Shown piece by piece: positions 38,135 through 50,781 of a stretch of DNA of 64,000 nucleotides. How positions within the stretch are numbered: position 1 is the first letter of the stretch; every line of letters begins with the position of its first letter. Origin of the DNA: an alpha proteobacterium IMCC14465 (GTDB taxonomy: Bacteria; Pseudomonadota; Alphaproteobacteria; RS24); assembly GCA_000293845.2 (NCBI GenBank), contig ALYF01000003.1, positions 186,001 to 250,000 on the forward strand, read 5' to 3'. The translations under genes and the position numbers were made by a program. A model generated the notes under the pieces. That model was not told the origin of the DNA. It worked only from the letters and a program-made list of their open reading frames with translations, and ran no database searches.

Positions 38135-38750
38135 ATGATAAGATTGTCCCCTAAACTCAGACTATTTTTACTGACCACAATCGCCTTGCTCGCCATAATT
38201 CTCGGCTATCTGGTTGCGGCACTCACCCGCCCGGCGGCGCCCATAAATCCGCCGACTCAGACCTTGTCACTTGATGGTCGTTTTGACCTGATAGATGAAA
38301 CCGGACAGCGCGTGACACAGGACAGTTATGCGGGGAAGTTTCGTCTTGTTTATTTTGGCTTTACCTACTGCCCGGATGTCTGCCCCCTCCAGCTTGAGGT
38401 TTTAAGCCGGGCGCTCACTATTGCAAAAATCCCAACCAATCGTCTGGTACCGCTTTTTATTACGCTGGATCCAGATCGCGACACGCCAGCAGATATGGCG
38501 GTCTATACAGATAATTTTCACGAAAGCATTATTGGCCTGACCGGCGACTTGCAGCAAATTCAACAGGCGGCAAAAGCCTATAAGGTTTTTTTCCAAAAAG
38601 TTGACGACCCCGAAACCACAGGCGGCTATACGGTTGATCACAGTTCAATCGTTTTCTTGATGGGGCCGGATAATAGCTACAAACAACATTTCACCCACCG
38701 CGATAGCGCCGAAGATATTGCGGCAAAAATCACAACGATTATCGCCACAA

Positions 38751-38761
<11 letters not shown>
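38135..38761 (+). CDS. senC: SCO1/SenC/PrrC family copper-thiol protein
   Basis: 208 residues: an N-terminal membrane anchor (about 8-30) followed by a periplasmic thioredoxin-like domain. The copper ligands are Cys79 and Cys83 (TYCPDVCPLQ) and His169 (TVDHSSIVF). SCO proteins deliver copper to cytochrome c oxidase CuA; PrrC also links cbb3 oxidase flux to PrrB. Divergent from the ankyrin-regB pair, as prrC is from prrB. A 13-bp direct duplication covers its stop codon and runs into the end of gyrB (38751-38776). The ribosome-binding site is weak (GTAAACGG). Confidence 0.92.
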
Positions 38762-42416
<3,655 letters not shown>

Positions 42417-42420
<4 letters not shown>

Positions 42421-43535
42421 ACCCGCATTGGCATGAGGACATAAAGCGCGTCGGCATCCTGCTCATCGCGAATAAGAGTTGGTGAGCCGGAGTCTGCCAG
42501 TTCAAAAATAGCCATATCGCCATCCAGCTGACCCGTAATATCCAGCAGATAACGCGCGTTAAAACCAATATCGAGGGGCTCGGCACTGTAACCAACGCCT
42601 AATTCATCAGTCGCACTGCCACTTTCCGGGTTCGAGACGGTGAAGGTCAAGGAGTCGGTCGCCAAGCTAAGTTTAACAGCGCGTGAGCGCTCATTCGATA
42701 CGGCAGACACCCTATCCACACATTGCACAAAAGCTTTGGCATCAACCGAAAGACGCTTGTCATTATTAGACGGGATAACACGGTTATAATCCGGGAACTT
42801 ACCGTCAATAAGTTTTGAGGTCAGTGACATATTCTCATGCGAAAAATTAATCTTGGTTTCAGAAACTTGAACCGATACTTCACCACTGGAATTTTTCAGA
42901 AGTTTTTGTAACTCATTGACTGTCTTGCGCGGCACAATAATAGCCGGCATGTCCTGCGCGCCAACAGGTTGTGGCGATTGCGCCTGTGCCAGCCTGTGAC
43001 CGTCTGTAGCCACGGCACGTAACATGGATGTGCCATCCTCTTCGACAATATGGAGATAAATCCCATTAAGATAATGACGCGTATCTTCATTTGAAATCGC
43101 AAATCGGGTCTTATCAATCAGCCGAAGCAAATCCCCAGCGGGCAAAGCAAAGGCATGGGGCATGTCGCCCAATGTCAAAGACGGGAAATCCTCACGCGGC
43201 AGGCTTTGAAGGACAAAAGAAGAACTGCCAGAATTTAGGCTTAATTGCGTTGCCGCCTCATCCTTGGAGAGATTGACCTGGCTACCGGCTGGCAATTTAT
43301 TGACAATGTCATAAAGCATATGGGCGGGTGCGGTTGTGGCACCAGTTTCGCCAACTTCAGCTTCAATGCTCTCTTTGATTTCTATTTCGAGGTCAGTCGC
43401 GGTCAGTAATAAAGCACCATTTTGAGCTTCCAGAACAACATTCGACAGGATTGGGATGGTATTTCTGCGCTCCACAACACTTTGGACATGTTCAAGTGCT
43501 TTTAGGAGAGCGCCCTGTTCAATTGTTACTTTCAT
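42417..43535 (-). CDS. dnaN: DNA polymerase III sliding clamp (beta)
   Basis: 372-residue ring subunit tethering the replicase to DNA. Three clamp domains are seen; the start MKVTIEQGALLKALEHVQSVVERRNTIPIL and the C-terminal end DADALYVLMPMRV (which binds clamp-interacting peptides) are typical. GGAGATAAAGAAGAA precedes the ATG. The 217-bp spacer to dnaA has a 9-bp inverted repeat and a weak terminator, so dnaN may have its own regulated promoter. Confidence 0.97.
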
Positions 43536-43620
43536 TTCTTCTTTATCTCCTAAAGATTGGCGTCCCTAGAGGCTCTAAACGCGTCTGCAAGCCAAAGGAC
43601 GAATCACCCCTAGAATATAA

Positions 43621-43653
43621 CACCTAAATGGCCTTTATGACACTATTTAGGTG
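43621..43653. promoter_or_regulatory. Inverted repeat in the dnaN leader
   Basis: Perfect 9-bp arms CACCTAAAT-N15-ATTTAGGTG, about 85 bp upstream of the dnaN start. It can form a stem in a transcript from dnaA or act as a dimeric protein site. No known consensus (DnaA, CtrA or LexA) is matched with confidence. Confidence 0.45.
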
Positions 43654-43679
43654 CGGATTTCTTGAGACTTATGCCCATT

Positions 43680-43713
43680 TATTGAGCCTAAAAAACAAAG
43701 GGGGAAGCCCCGA
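43680..43713 (-). terminator. Possible dnaA terminator
   Basis: On the minus strand GGGG-CTT-CCCC is followed by a T-rich stretch (CTTTGTTTTTT), about 40 bp after the dnaA stop. The stem is only 4 bp, so it is weak, but the T-run is good. Confidence 0.35.
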
Positions 43714-43752
43714 GAAACAATCTAACGCTTCGTCATAAGGCGATTAAGCCTT

Positions 43753-45246
43753 TTAGGCCTCAAGGCTGCGCAATAAAAGGTCCACATCTTCTTCAATAGA
43801 TGGGTCGGACTCGCGCAGGCTCTCAACCTTACGCACAGCATGAATGACTGTTGTATGATCACGCCCACCAAACTTTCGACCAATTTCCGGCAAAGACCGC
43901 GTGGTTAACTGCTTCGAGAGATACATGGCAATCTGGCGGGGACGCGCAACGGCACGAGACCGCCGTGCTGACAGCATGTCTCCCATGCGGACATTATAAT
44001 AATCTGCGACCTTGCGCTGAATCTGGTCGATGGAAATGCGTCGTTCCGACGCACGCAGTAAATCACGTAAAATTTCCTTAGCCATTTCAAGCGTTATCGG
44101 ACGACCGCTAAAGGAAGCAAAAGCGACGACTCTGTTCAGCGCGCCTTCTAACTCGCGAATATTAGTGGCAACACGCTGCGCCAAAAACTCCAATACCTGC
44201 TCTGGAACAGATGCGTCTTTGTGGTTACGCACCAGTGTTTCAGCTTTGGACTGCAAAATGCCAAGTCTTAGCTCATAATCTGTGGGATGAATATCTGCAA
44301 CCAACCCCCAGCCAAGCCGCGACCGGATGCGCTCTTCAATACCTTCAAGGTCAGAGGGTGACCTGTCAGCCGAGATAATCACCTGATGATTACCGTCAAT
44401 GAGTGCGTTGAAAGTATGGAAAAACTCTTCTTGCGTGGACTCTTTGCCGGCAATGAACTGGATGTCATCAACCATCAAAACATCAACTTCACGAAATTGC
44501 TGTTTAAACGACATCATGTCTTTATATCTAAGCGCCCGAATGAACTGATACATGAATTTTTCGGCAGACGTATAAATCACGCGTCGGCTTGGATCATTAC
44601 GGCGAATTTCCCACGCAATCGCATGCATCAAATGGGTCTTACCCAGCCCAACACCGCCATAAAGGAAAAGCGGGTTATGGAGCTTATAATAGGACGGGTC
44701 CCCATCTGTAATCCGGCGGGCGGCAGCATGTGCCATCTCATTAGATTTGCCGACGACAAAATTATCAAATGTATATCTTGGCTCAAGCGGGGCACCCACA
44801 TCATCTTGGGCGCGCTCTTCAGTCAGCGCCTGAGGAGGCGCCGCATTTTGAACAGCTTGCGGGGCACGGTTATCGGAAACAACACGGCTTATCGTTTCAG
44901 GCTGCGCGGCAGGCTGATGCATTGCAGGCTGAATCGTAATATTGATTTTATTGATAGCCTCGTCTTCTTTTTTCCAGTGACCGAGAATGCGCTTCAAATA
45001 ATTGGTTTCAATCCAACTGCCAATAAACCGCGTCGGCACCTGAATCGTGACTGATGCGCTGGTTGCTTTCAGAATTTCAAGATGACGGAACCAGCTATTA
45101 AAAGTGGCCTCACCCAATTCTGCCCGCAATCTCGAGCGCACACGATCCCATTGACGCTTTGCAATAGTAAGGTCGTCTGTATTTTTATTTGTATTCTTAT
45201 TTGCGTTTTTATCTTGACGATTTTCGTTAGTGTTTTCTTCTGACAT
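43753..45246 (-). CDS. dnaA: Chromosomal replication initiator DnaA
   Basis: 497 residues from ATG 45246 (GGAGCAGGG just upstream); an ATG at 45270 is less likely. Domain I starts QWDRVRSRLRAELGEATFNSWF. The AAA+ Walker A is GGVGLGKT at 197-204, with DDIQFIAGKEST as Walker B. The domain IV signature GRDHTTVIHAVRKV is complete. An N-terminal Asn/Lys/Thr-rich extension (residues about 10-25) arises from a 12-bp tandem repeat at 45178-45213. The rhodanese gene lies 45 bp upstream on the same strand. Confidence 0.97.
   Translation of the reverse strand: MSEENTNENRQDKNANKNTNKNTDDLTIAKRQWDRVRSRLRAELGEATFNSWFRHLEILKATSASVTIQVPTRFIGSWIETNYLKRILGHWKKEDEAINKINITIQPAMHQPAAQPETISRVVSDNRAPQAVQNAAPPQALTEERAQDDVGAPLEPRYTFDNFVVGKSNEMAHAAARRITDGDPSYYKLHNPLFLYGGVGLGKTHLMHAIAWEIRRNDPSRRVIYTSAEKFMYQFIRALRYKDMMSFKQQFREVDVLMVDDIQFIAGKESTQEEFFHTFNALIDGNHQVIISADRSPSDLEGIEERIRSRLGWGLVADIHPTDYELRLGILQSKAETLVRNHKDASVPEQVLEFLAQRVATNIRELEGALNRVVAFASFSGRPITLEMAKEILRDLLRASERRISIDQIQRKVADYYNVRMGDMLSARRSRAVARPRQIAMYLSKQLTTRSLPEIGRKFGGRDHTTVIHAVRKVESLRESDPSIEEDVDLLLRSLEA
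45178..45213 (-). repeat. 12-bp repeat in dnaA
   Basis: TGTATTTTTATT, TGTATTCTTATT, TGCGTTTTTATC; codes Asn-Lys-Asn-Thr/Ala repeats before domain I. Confidence 0.85.
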
Positions 45247-45291
45247 CCCTGCTCCATCCTGCTTATGCAAGAAATAATTTTTTTATCAATA

Positions 45292-45780
45292 TCATTGCTG
45301 AACCCATGGGAGGTTTTCTGACTTCCACCCATTGACTTGTCCTCTGTGATGTTCGCGGTCTGCATCCCCCTCAAACCCGCCGGCAATATTAAAACTGGCT
45401 TCATAGCCATGTGCTTTTGCCATTCTGGCAGCTGACATAGATCGTGCGCCGGAGCGACACAAAAACAAGACAGGCGCTGCTTTGTCTGGCATGGCCGCTT
45501 CCAGCATATTTATGAATTCATTGTTAAGGCTCATCTCAGGAAACATCTGCCAGCTAATAAATATGGTTTCGTGATGAATTGAGGAAACATCAGGAATACC
45601 GACAAAAGCCCATTCTGCTGAACTCCGAACGTCGACCAGACGGGCGGCAGCATCATGGCTGAGAATTTCAAAAGCAGTGAGAGGGGTCACGTCGCCGTCA
45701 TACCCGTTTGCGGAGTTTTCCAGAATCGAAAAATTGAAAGGCGCGCTTTCTTTCCTTTCGACATCACTCTGCATTTGCAT
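45292..45780 (-). CDS. Rhodanese-like sulfurtransferase
   Basis: 162 residues, single rhodanese domain. The active-site Cys108 lies in LFLCRSGARS, the six-residue loop typical of sulfurtransferases, and LVDVRSSAEW is the family CH2A motif. The donor/acceptor is unknown; PspE-like or thiosulfate:cyanide activity are possible. Upstream of dnaA on the same strand, it may share a transcript with it, which is unusual for an initiator gene. Confidence 0.88.
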   Translation of the reverse strand: MQMQSDVERKESAPFNFSILENSANGYDGDVTPLTAFEILSHDAAARLVDVRSSAEWAFVGIPDVSSIHHETIFISWQMFPEMSLNNEFINMLEAAMPDKAAPVLFLCRSGARSMSAARMAKAHGYEASFNIAGGFEGDADREHHRGQVNGWKSENLPWVQQ

Positions 45781-46128
45781 CTCCGCTTCAAGTCATAAGC
45801 TGATAATCAGCATTTTGTTTTCTGCGCGCCAGGAGAAGATTTTGCAGATGATGGCTTAAAAGAAATTAAGAAATCATCTCTTATTCAAATCGTGTCATAA
45901 CGCTTTTTGGGATAGGAAAACCGTCTTTTAAGAAGCTCAAAGAAGTGTCTTAAGCTGGTATTTCTACAAGATTTCAGTGTTGGCGAGGTGTCTTAAAAAT
46001 GAACCCGCATTGAATTACCCAACATTAAATTACTTAAAGATTTTAAAATCTAGCCCACTCAAAACTACTCATTTAAATATTCATTAAAACTAAGTTATGC
46101 AGGCGTTTCTAAATATGTCGTGAAACTA

Positions 46129-46155
46129 TTGAGACTTAAAATCTGAATTTATAAA
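46129..46155 (+). promoter_or_regulatory. Possible promoter for a plus-strand small RNA
   Basis: TTGAGA (46129-46134) and TATAAA (46150-46155) with a 15-bp spacer, which is short. It would start a transcript near 46162 and no plus-strand gene follows before the terminator at 46283. Confidence 0.35.
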
Positions 46156-46161
46156 CTAAAA

Positions 46162-46283
46162 AAATGTGAAAAATTGACCCTGATTGGCACCCTTATGATG
46201 GTTGTTTCCTGTACTCCCAATAATAACCATATCCAGACGAGGCATGGCTGGCAACTAGAAGGAAACAAGAACTTCTATTTTTT
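46162..46283 (+). ncRNA. Candidate small RNA, ~120 nt
   Basis: No reading frame, but a terminator closes it: TAGAAG-N10-CTTCTA followed by eight T (to 46283). A second long-range stem pairs 46202-46209 (TTGTTTCC) with 46261-46268 (GGAAACAA), competing with the terminator hairpin, as in attenuators. A promoter-like sequence lies at 46129-46155. No Rfam family is recognised. The terminator is firm; the exact 5' end and the RNA itself are inferred. Confidence 0.5.
46256..46283 (+). terminator. Strong Rho-independent terminator, plus strand
   Basis: TAGAAG-GAAACAAGAA-CTTCTA then TTTTTTTT. There is no annotated plus-strand gene upstream within the 475 bp gap, so it implies an unlisted transcript. 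In the minus direction the A-run precedes the stem, so it does not serve rpsT. Confidence 0.7.
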
Positions 46284-46384
46284 TTCATATTTTTTAATAT
46301 TTCTGAAAATCGGGTGTCACAATAGCTAATTGCCTGACATTTGGAAAAATGCCAGATACAACATGTTTAATTTGAGGGGATTAA

Positions 46385-46401
46385 GAACCTAAAACAGGTT
46401 C
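46385..46401 (-). terminator. Weak hairpin after rpsT
   Basis: GAACCT-N5-AGGTTC, 14 bp past the rpsT stop on the minus strand. The tail (TTAAT) is poor. It may end or slow the rpsT transcript. Confidence 0.35.
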
Positions 46402-46414
46402 AGTAATCGAGTAA

Positions 46415-46678
46415 TTAGCCGAGTTTAGCAACGCGCTTAGACAGGCGGGAAACTTTCCGAGAAGCGGCGCGCTTGTGCATAATGCCTTTTTGGCTATTAC
46501 GCATAATGGCTGGCTCAGCGTTTTTAAGCGCTTCTTGAGCCTCACTCTTATTTCCTGCGGTAATGGCTTCTTCAACGCTACGAATAAAGCTACGCATGCG
46601 CGAACGACGGGCTTTATTTACCTCGGTACGTTTGGCAATTTTGCGAACCATTTTTTTGGCAGATTTAGTATTCGCCAT
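46415..46678 (-). CDS. rpsT: Small ribosomal subunit protein S20
   Basis: 87 basic residues: [33 protein letters not shown], alpha-helical throughout and typical of bS20. It sits between mutM and dnaA, the normal alphaproteobacterial position. It is a separate transcript, judging by the long flanking spacers. Confidence 0.98.
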   Translation of the reverse strand: MANTKSAKKMVRKIAKRTEVNKARRSRMRSFIRSVEEAITAGNKSEAQEALKNAEPAIMRNSQKGIMHKRAASRKVSRLSKRVAKLG

Positions 46679-46824
46679 AATGAGCGGTCTTTCTCGTCAA
46701 TACGATTTAATACGATTTAGTAAAATTCCGTGCAAAAACACGCCTAACATATTTTTCGTCAGGATGGGCGGTTTTATAGGCCGCGCTTGCGCTAGCGTCA
46801 ACCTTTAAAGCAATAAAATTGCAA

Positions 46825-47253
46825 TTAATTTCCAGCGATTGGTTGGAGACGGAAAAACACAACCCCGCCTTCATATTTAATCGTCAGCGCCTCACCCTCT
46901 CTGTGGAAGGTCTCGCTGTTCCTCAACGCCAGCTCCGGCTTATTTTGCCAGCCCAAATTAGGCAGGCTGAGGCGATAGAAAGCAAATATATCTGCTGACG
47001 GCGTCGCCGCCAAAGCTTCAATAGACACAATCCGGCCTTCCGGCTTATCAAAAATTAACGCGCCCGTCTCTGCCTCCGTCAAGCCAGGCGCCAGAGGCAC
47101 ATCCGGCGCAACTGACAGAAATGACGCCGCCATTAAGGAACTCACAGAAAGTGAAACCACTAAAGACGCGACCACACATATTTGCGAGATGTTTTTGAGG
47201 GTTCGGCCAATCATTCGATAAGTCTTTTGATACGTCATATTGTTTTGTGTCAT
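46825..47253 (-). CDS. Secreted or membrane-anchored protein of unknown function
   Basis: About 142 residues from ATG 47253 (GAGAGAAATC upstream). A basic start and hydrophobic SQICVVASLVVSLSVSSLMAAS form a signal peptide or anchor. The mature part contains TEAETGALIFDKPEGRIVSIEA and FAFYRLSLPNLGWQNKPELALRN, which looks like a short beta-rich periplasmic domain. Not recognised as a named family, though the position after mutM is held by a similar small gene in some relatives. Function unknown. Confidence 0.7.
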   Translation of the reverse strand: MTQNNMTYQKTYRMIGRTLKNISQICVVASLVVSLSVSSLMAASFLSVAPDVPLAPGLTEAETGALIFDKPEGRIVSIEALAATPSADIFAFYRLSLPNLGWQNKPELALRNSETFHREGEALTIKYEGGVVFFRLQPIAGN

Positions 47254-47333
47254 GATTTCTCTCAATATGACAATATATAATAGGTTTTTGGTATCATATT
47301 TATGTTTTTAATATCGTTTCATGCGCCCATTGC

Positions 47334-48260
47334 TCATCTTTGACATGTCGAACAATAAAAGCTCGAACGACCAGATTGTACAATCCGTTTGATTTTACCC
47401 CCACAGTCCGATTTCAAACAAGCCGCGCCTTCTCGGTCATAGACATCAAAATTATGTTGGAAATATCCTGCCGACCCTTGCGCCCCTGCGAAATCTCTCA
47501 ATGTAGAACCACCCGCAGCTATCGCCTCCTCCAGGACTTTTTTGATTGCAACAACAAGCCTCTCTGTTCGGGCAGCGCCGACATGACAAGCCAGTCGCCG
47601 CGGGGAAATACCCGAACGGTATAAAGCCTCACAGACATAAATATTCCCCAGCCCAGCAACCACATGCTGATCCAGCAAGGCGGATTTAATCGGACTGCGC
47701 TTATTATTCAGCTTCGCTAACAACACATTTGCATCAAAATCGTCTCCAATGGGCTCCGGCCCTAAGGCACGCAGATGTTTTGAGGTACCGACATCCCCAG
47801 CAGCCATCATATCCATATAACCAAACCGGCGCGGATCCGTATAAACAAGCTCCGTCCGGTCATCGAACCAGAGATGCACATGATCATGCGCCCCGATTTG
47901 ATTATGCTTGGCGTGATAAAAATTTCCGGTCTCAAGACCTGCGCCACGCGGCTCGTCATTATCTGAGGGCGGCGGATAGACCGTAAACCGGCCTGTCATG
48001 CCAAGATGCGTCAGCCAGATTTGGTCATTCTTTGCGTCAGTGTGTTTTTCGTCAGCGTGCTGTTGCCCCAGCTGAATAAGAATATATTTGGCGCGCCGGC
48101 TGATATGTTTGACCGTGCTGCCCTCGAGGTGCTGTTGCAGGCCTTTGGGAAACGGGAAACGCAAATCAGCCCGCCGTATCTCAGCTCGCACAATACGCCT
48201 GTCAATAATATGCGCCCGCAATCCCCGGCACACAGTCTCTACTTCAGGTAATTCTGGCAT
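47334..48260 (-). CDS. mutM: Formamidopyrimidine-DNA glycosylase
   Basis: Base-excision glycosylase/AP lyase removing 8-oxoguanine, 308 residues. The N-terminal proline nucleophile and Glu3 are in MPELPEVETVCRGL. The helix-two-turn-helix has VAGLGNIYVCEALYRSGISP. The zinc finger is CLKSDCGGKI with CSTCQR, all four cysteines present. Slightly longer than the usual ~270-290 residues because of a polar insert around residue 65-75 (DEKHTDAKNDQ). Divergent from ubiE. Confidence 0.97.
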   Translation of the reverse strand: MPELPEVETVCRGLRAHIIDRRIVRAEIRRADLRFPFPKGLQQHLEGSTVKHISRRAKYILIQLGQQHADEKHTDAKNDQIWLTHLGMTGRFTVYPPPSDNDEPRGAGLETGNFYHAKHNQIGAHDHVHLWFDDRTELVYTDPRRFGYMDMMAAGDVGTSKHLRALGPEPIGDDFDANVLLAKLNNKRSPIKSALLDQHVVAGLGNIYVCEALYRSGISPRRLACHVGAARTERLVVAIKKVLEEAIAAGGSTLRDFAGAQGSAGYFQHNFDVYDREGAACLKSDCGGKIKRIVQSGRSSFYCSTCQR

Positions 48261-48375
48261 GGAACATCTTTCAATCTGATATACATATCATTTATATCAA
48301 GTTTTCAGTGCCGCTATTTCTAGCCTATTCATCAGGATTGGGCTATCGTCCTGAAAATTAACCCGATGAAGTGAC

Positions 48376-49146
48376 ATGACAGATAAAACCACGACAGCAT
48401 CTTTCGGTCGGCAAGATGTGCCGATAGACGAAAAGCAAAAACGCGTATATCGGGTTTTTGAAAGCGTTGCTGATAAATATGACGTGATGAATGACCTCAT
48501 GTCGGGTGGCCTGCATCGTATTTGGAAACAGCATATGGTCGACAGCCTCGCTTTACCGACCGGAGACCGCGCCTTTCATCTGCTGGATGTCGCAGGTGGG
48601 ACAGGCGATATTGCCTTTAAAGCCGCGTCTCAGGCAGGCGACGGGTTTGCGGCTACCATTCTCGACATCAATGAAGCCATGTTACAGGCCGGGCAGTCAC
48701 GGCTAGAGAATAAGAAAAATATCCCGCGCCCTGAAAATATCACCTTCACTGCCGGCAATGCAGAAGCGCTTGGTTTGCAGGACGGGTTTTTTGACGCTTA
48801 CACCATTGCTTTTGGCATCCGAAATGTGACGCATCGACAGGAAGCGCTGGCTGAAGCTTACCGCGTTCTAAAACCCGGCGGGCGCTTTTTATGTCTGGAA
48901 TTCAGTCATGTATCTGACCCGGTTCTAGAAAAACTCTATGACCGCTGGTCGTTTAATGTCATTCCCAAGGTCGGCAAACTCGTCACTGGCGACGAGGAAG
49001 CCTATCAATATCTTGTCGAAAGCATCAGGCGGTTCCCTAAACCCGCTAACTTCTCCCGCGAAATAGAAGCAGCCGGATTTTCGCGTGTCAGATATGAGCG
49101 TCTCTCTGGCGGTATTGTCGCCTTGCATAGCGCGTGGCGGGTCTAA
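48376..49146 (+). CDS. ubiE: Demethylmenaquinone/ubiquinone C-methyltransferase
   Basis: SAM-dependent methyltransferase of 256 residues; carries out the C-methylation of ubiquinone synthesis. Motifs: [27 protein letters not shown] loop [12 protein letters not shown] and [12 protein letters not shown]. The C-terminal [13 protein letters not shown] is typical. ubiB begins one base after the stop, so translation is coupled. Downstream genes coaBC, dut and cysK make a cofactor/nucleotide cluster. Confidence 0.97.
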   Translation: MTDKTTTASFGRQDVPIDEKQKRVYRVFESVADKYDVMNDLMSGGLHRIWKQHMVDSLALPTGDRAFHLLDVAGGTGDIAFKAASQAGDGFAATILDINEAMLQAGQSRLENKKNIPRPENITFTAGNAEALGLQDGFFDAYTIAFGIRNVTHRQEALAEAYRVLKPGGRFLCLEFSHVSDPVLEKLYDRWSFNVIPKVGKLVTGDEEAYQYLVESIRRFPKPANFSREIEAAGFSRVRYERLSGGIVALHSAWRV

Positions 49147-49147
49147 G

Positions 49148-50692
49148 ATGCGGCTTCTCAGTCTCTTCAAACTTATCGGGTTCATCCGCCTTGTCATCGC
49201 TCAAGACAGCCTACTGCCCCCAGATTTTAAAGAAAAAGCGCCATTCTGGCTCAAAGCACTGCGCAAATTGTTCACCTTTGGCACCAAAAAATTTGATCAG
49301 GACTCGCGCGGCGTAGAATTATCAAAAAAACTGCAATCGCTTGGCCCGACTTACATAAAACTTGGGCAATCTCTGGCAACACGACCTGATATTGTTGGCC
49401 TGAAGCTGGCGAAGGATTTGCAGTATCTGCAAGACAGCCTGCCCGCTTTCCCGATGAAAATCGTTGAGAAACTCCTCGCCGATGAACTTGACCAGCCAGT
49501 CAGCGCATTGTTTGACGATTTTGGCCCGCCCGTTGCCGCCGCCTCCATCGCACAAGTGCATAAGGCCAAACTCAAAGATGGTACGCCTGTCGCGGTTAAA
49601 ATCTTACGCCCCGGCATTGACCAAAAGCTCACAACCGAATTGTCGACCTTCATGTTTGTGGCACATGCTGTTGAAGCGCTTATTCCGGCGGCAAGGCGTC
49701 TCCGACCGGTTGAAGGCGTGCGGACACTTTGGGACAGTGTGAAACTTGAAATAGACTTACGCATGGAGGCTGCCGCGCTTTCTGAAATGCGCGAAAACAC
49801 ATTGAAAGACGATAAATTCGATGTGCCAGAGGTGATTTGGGAAGCCACAGCGCGACGCGTCGTTACCATGCACTGGTCTGACGGCACAAAAGCCAGCGAC
49901 CTTGAGGCGCTTCAGGCCGCCGGGCATGACATGCAAGATTTATCAACACGGCTGATACAGGCCTTTTTGACCCATGCGCTGCGGGATGGGTTTTTCCATG
50001 GCGATATGCATCAAGGGAATTTGCTGATTTGCCCAGACGGAACATTTGTGGCGATTGACCTTGGCATTATCGGGCGGCTTGACACAAATAGCCGCCGTTT
50101 TCTGGCAGAAATTCTCTACGGCTTCATCACCCGCGACTATCGGCGGGTGGCACAAACCCATTTTGATGCTGGCTATGTACCCAACAGCAAAAGTATGGAA
50201 GCTTTTGCCCAAGCACTGCGCGCCATTGGAGAGCCCATTCGCGGACAGGATGCCGACAGCATATCCATGGGGCGGGTCTTGACGCAGCTATTTGAAGTCA
50301 CCGAACAGTTTGATATGCAAACCCAACCCCAATTACTGCTCCTGCAAAAAACCATGGTCGTGGTGGAAGGCGTTGCCAGAAGTTTTGACCCCAAACTCAA
50401 TATTTGGGACGCCGCAGACCCCGTCGTCTCGGGCTGGATTAAAAGTGAGTTAGGGCCAGAAGCGATTTTAAAAGATGCCGTAGACGGGGTGCAACGTGCC
50501 GCCAAATCAATTGGCCGCCTGCCCGACACATTAGCGCGCGTTGAACGCAACCAAGAACAGCTGGAGAAAATTCTCTCCGATAAAGGGTTTAAAATCCATT
50601 CTGAAGACGAGAAGAAAAATACCCTCAAGCCATGGATAGTTATATCCGGCCTCACGCTGGGCGGCTATCTGACCTATCGGATTTTCCAGTAA
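49148..50692 (+). CDS. ubiB: UbiB-family atypical kinase for ubiquinone biosynthesis
   Basis: 514-residue ADCK/UbiB protein kinase-like ATPase required for normal ubiquinone. Start MRLLSLFKLIGF at 49148, one base after ubiE. The KxGQ motif is in TYIKLGQSLATRPD, followed by AAASIAQVHKA, kinase catalytic region HGDMHQGNLL and FVAIDLGIIGRL. A C-terminal hydrophobic segment (IVISGLTLGGYLTYRIF) anchors it to the inner membrane. The exact biochemical role in the pathway is still indirect. Confidence 0.95.
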   Translation: MRLLSLFKLIGFIRLVIAQDSLLPPDFKEKAPFWLKALRKLFTFGTKKFDQDSRGVELSKKLQSLGPTYIKLGQSLATRPDIVGLKLAKDLQYLQDSLPAFPMKIVEKLLADELDQPVSALFDDFGPPVAAASIAQVHKAKLKDGTPVAVKILRPGIDQKLTTELSTFMFVAHAVEALIPAARRLRPVEGVRTLWDSVKLEIDLRMEAAALSEMRENTLKDDKFDVPEVIWEATARRVVTMHWSDGTKASDLEALQAAGHDMQDLSTRLIQAFLTHALRDGFFHGDMHQGNLLICPDGTFVAIDLGIIGRLDTNSRRFLAEILYGFITRDYRRVAQTHFDAGYVPNSKSMEAFAQALRAIGEPIRGQDADSISMGRVLTQLFEVTEQFDMQTQPQLLLLQKTMVVVEGVARSFDPKLNIWDAADPVVSGWIKSELGPEAILKDAVDGVQRAAKSIGRLPDTLARVERNQEQLEKILSDKGFKIHSEDEKKNTLKPWIVISGLTLGGYLTYRIFQ

Positions 50693-50781
50693 AATTCAAA
50701 GCAGTATCAAGCGCTTAAAATTACATTTTATTCCGGTAGAATTTGTTTTATACCAGTGGCAGACAGGTAAAGGATTTCCGG

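Larger units (their letters stand above)
45781..46414. other. 634-bp intergenic region without a protein gene
   Basis: AT-rich spacer between the rhodanese and rpsT starts/stops. No frame of useful length, tRNA or DnaA-box cluster was seen. It holds a plus-strand promoter-like pair, a strong plus-strand terminator (46256-46283), and a weak hairpin after rpsT. The rhodanese promoter must also lie here. Confidence 0.7.

Noticed and set aside
42711-42726. CTATCCACAC, a near DnaA box
   Set aside because: Single site inside dnaN coding sequence, one mismatch; expected by chance.
43536-43752. Replication origin next to dnaA
   Set aside because: No cluster of TTATCCACA-like boxes here or in 45781-46414. 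In alphaproteobacteria the origin is often not beside dnaA, so none is claimed.
44386-45054. 222-codon plus-strand frame over dnaA
   Set aside because: Antisense to dnaA domains II-III; no start signal.
49351-49887. 178-codon open frame on the minus strand
   Set aside because: Lies wholly inside ubiB, serine-rich translation with no domain motif; it is an antisense shadow.
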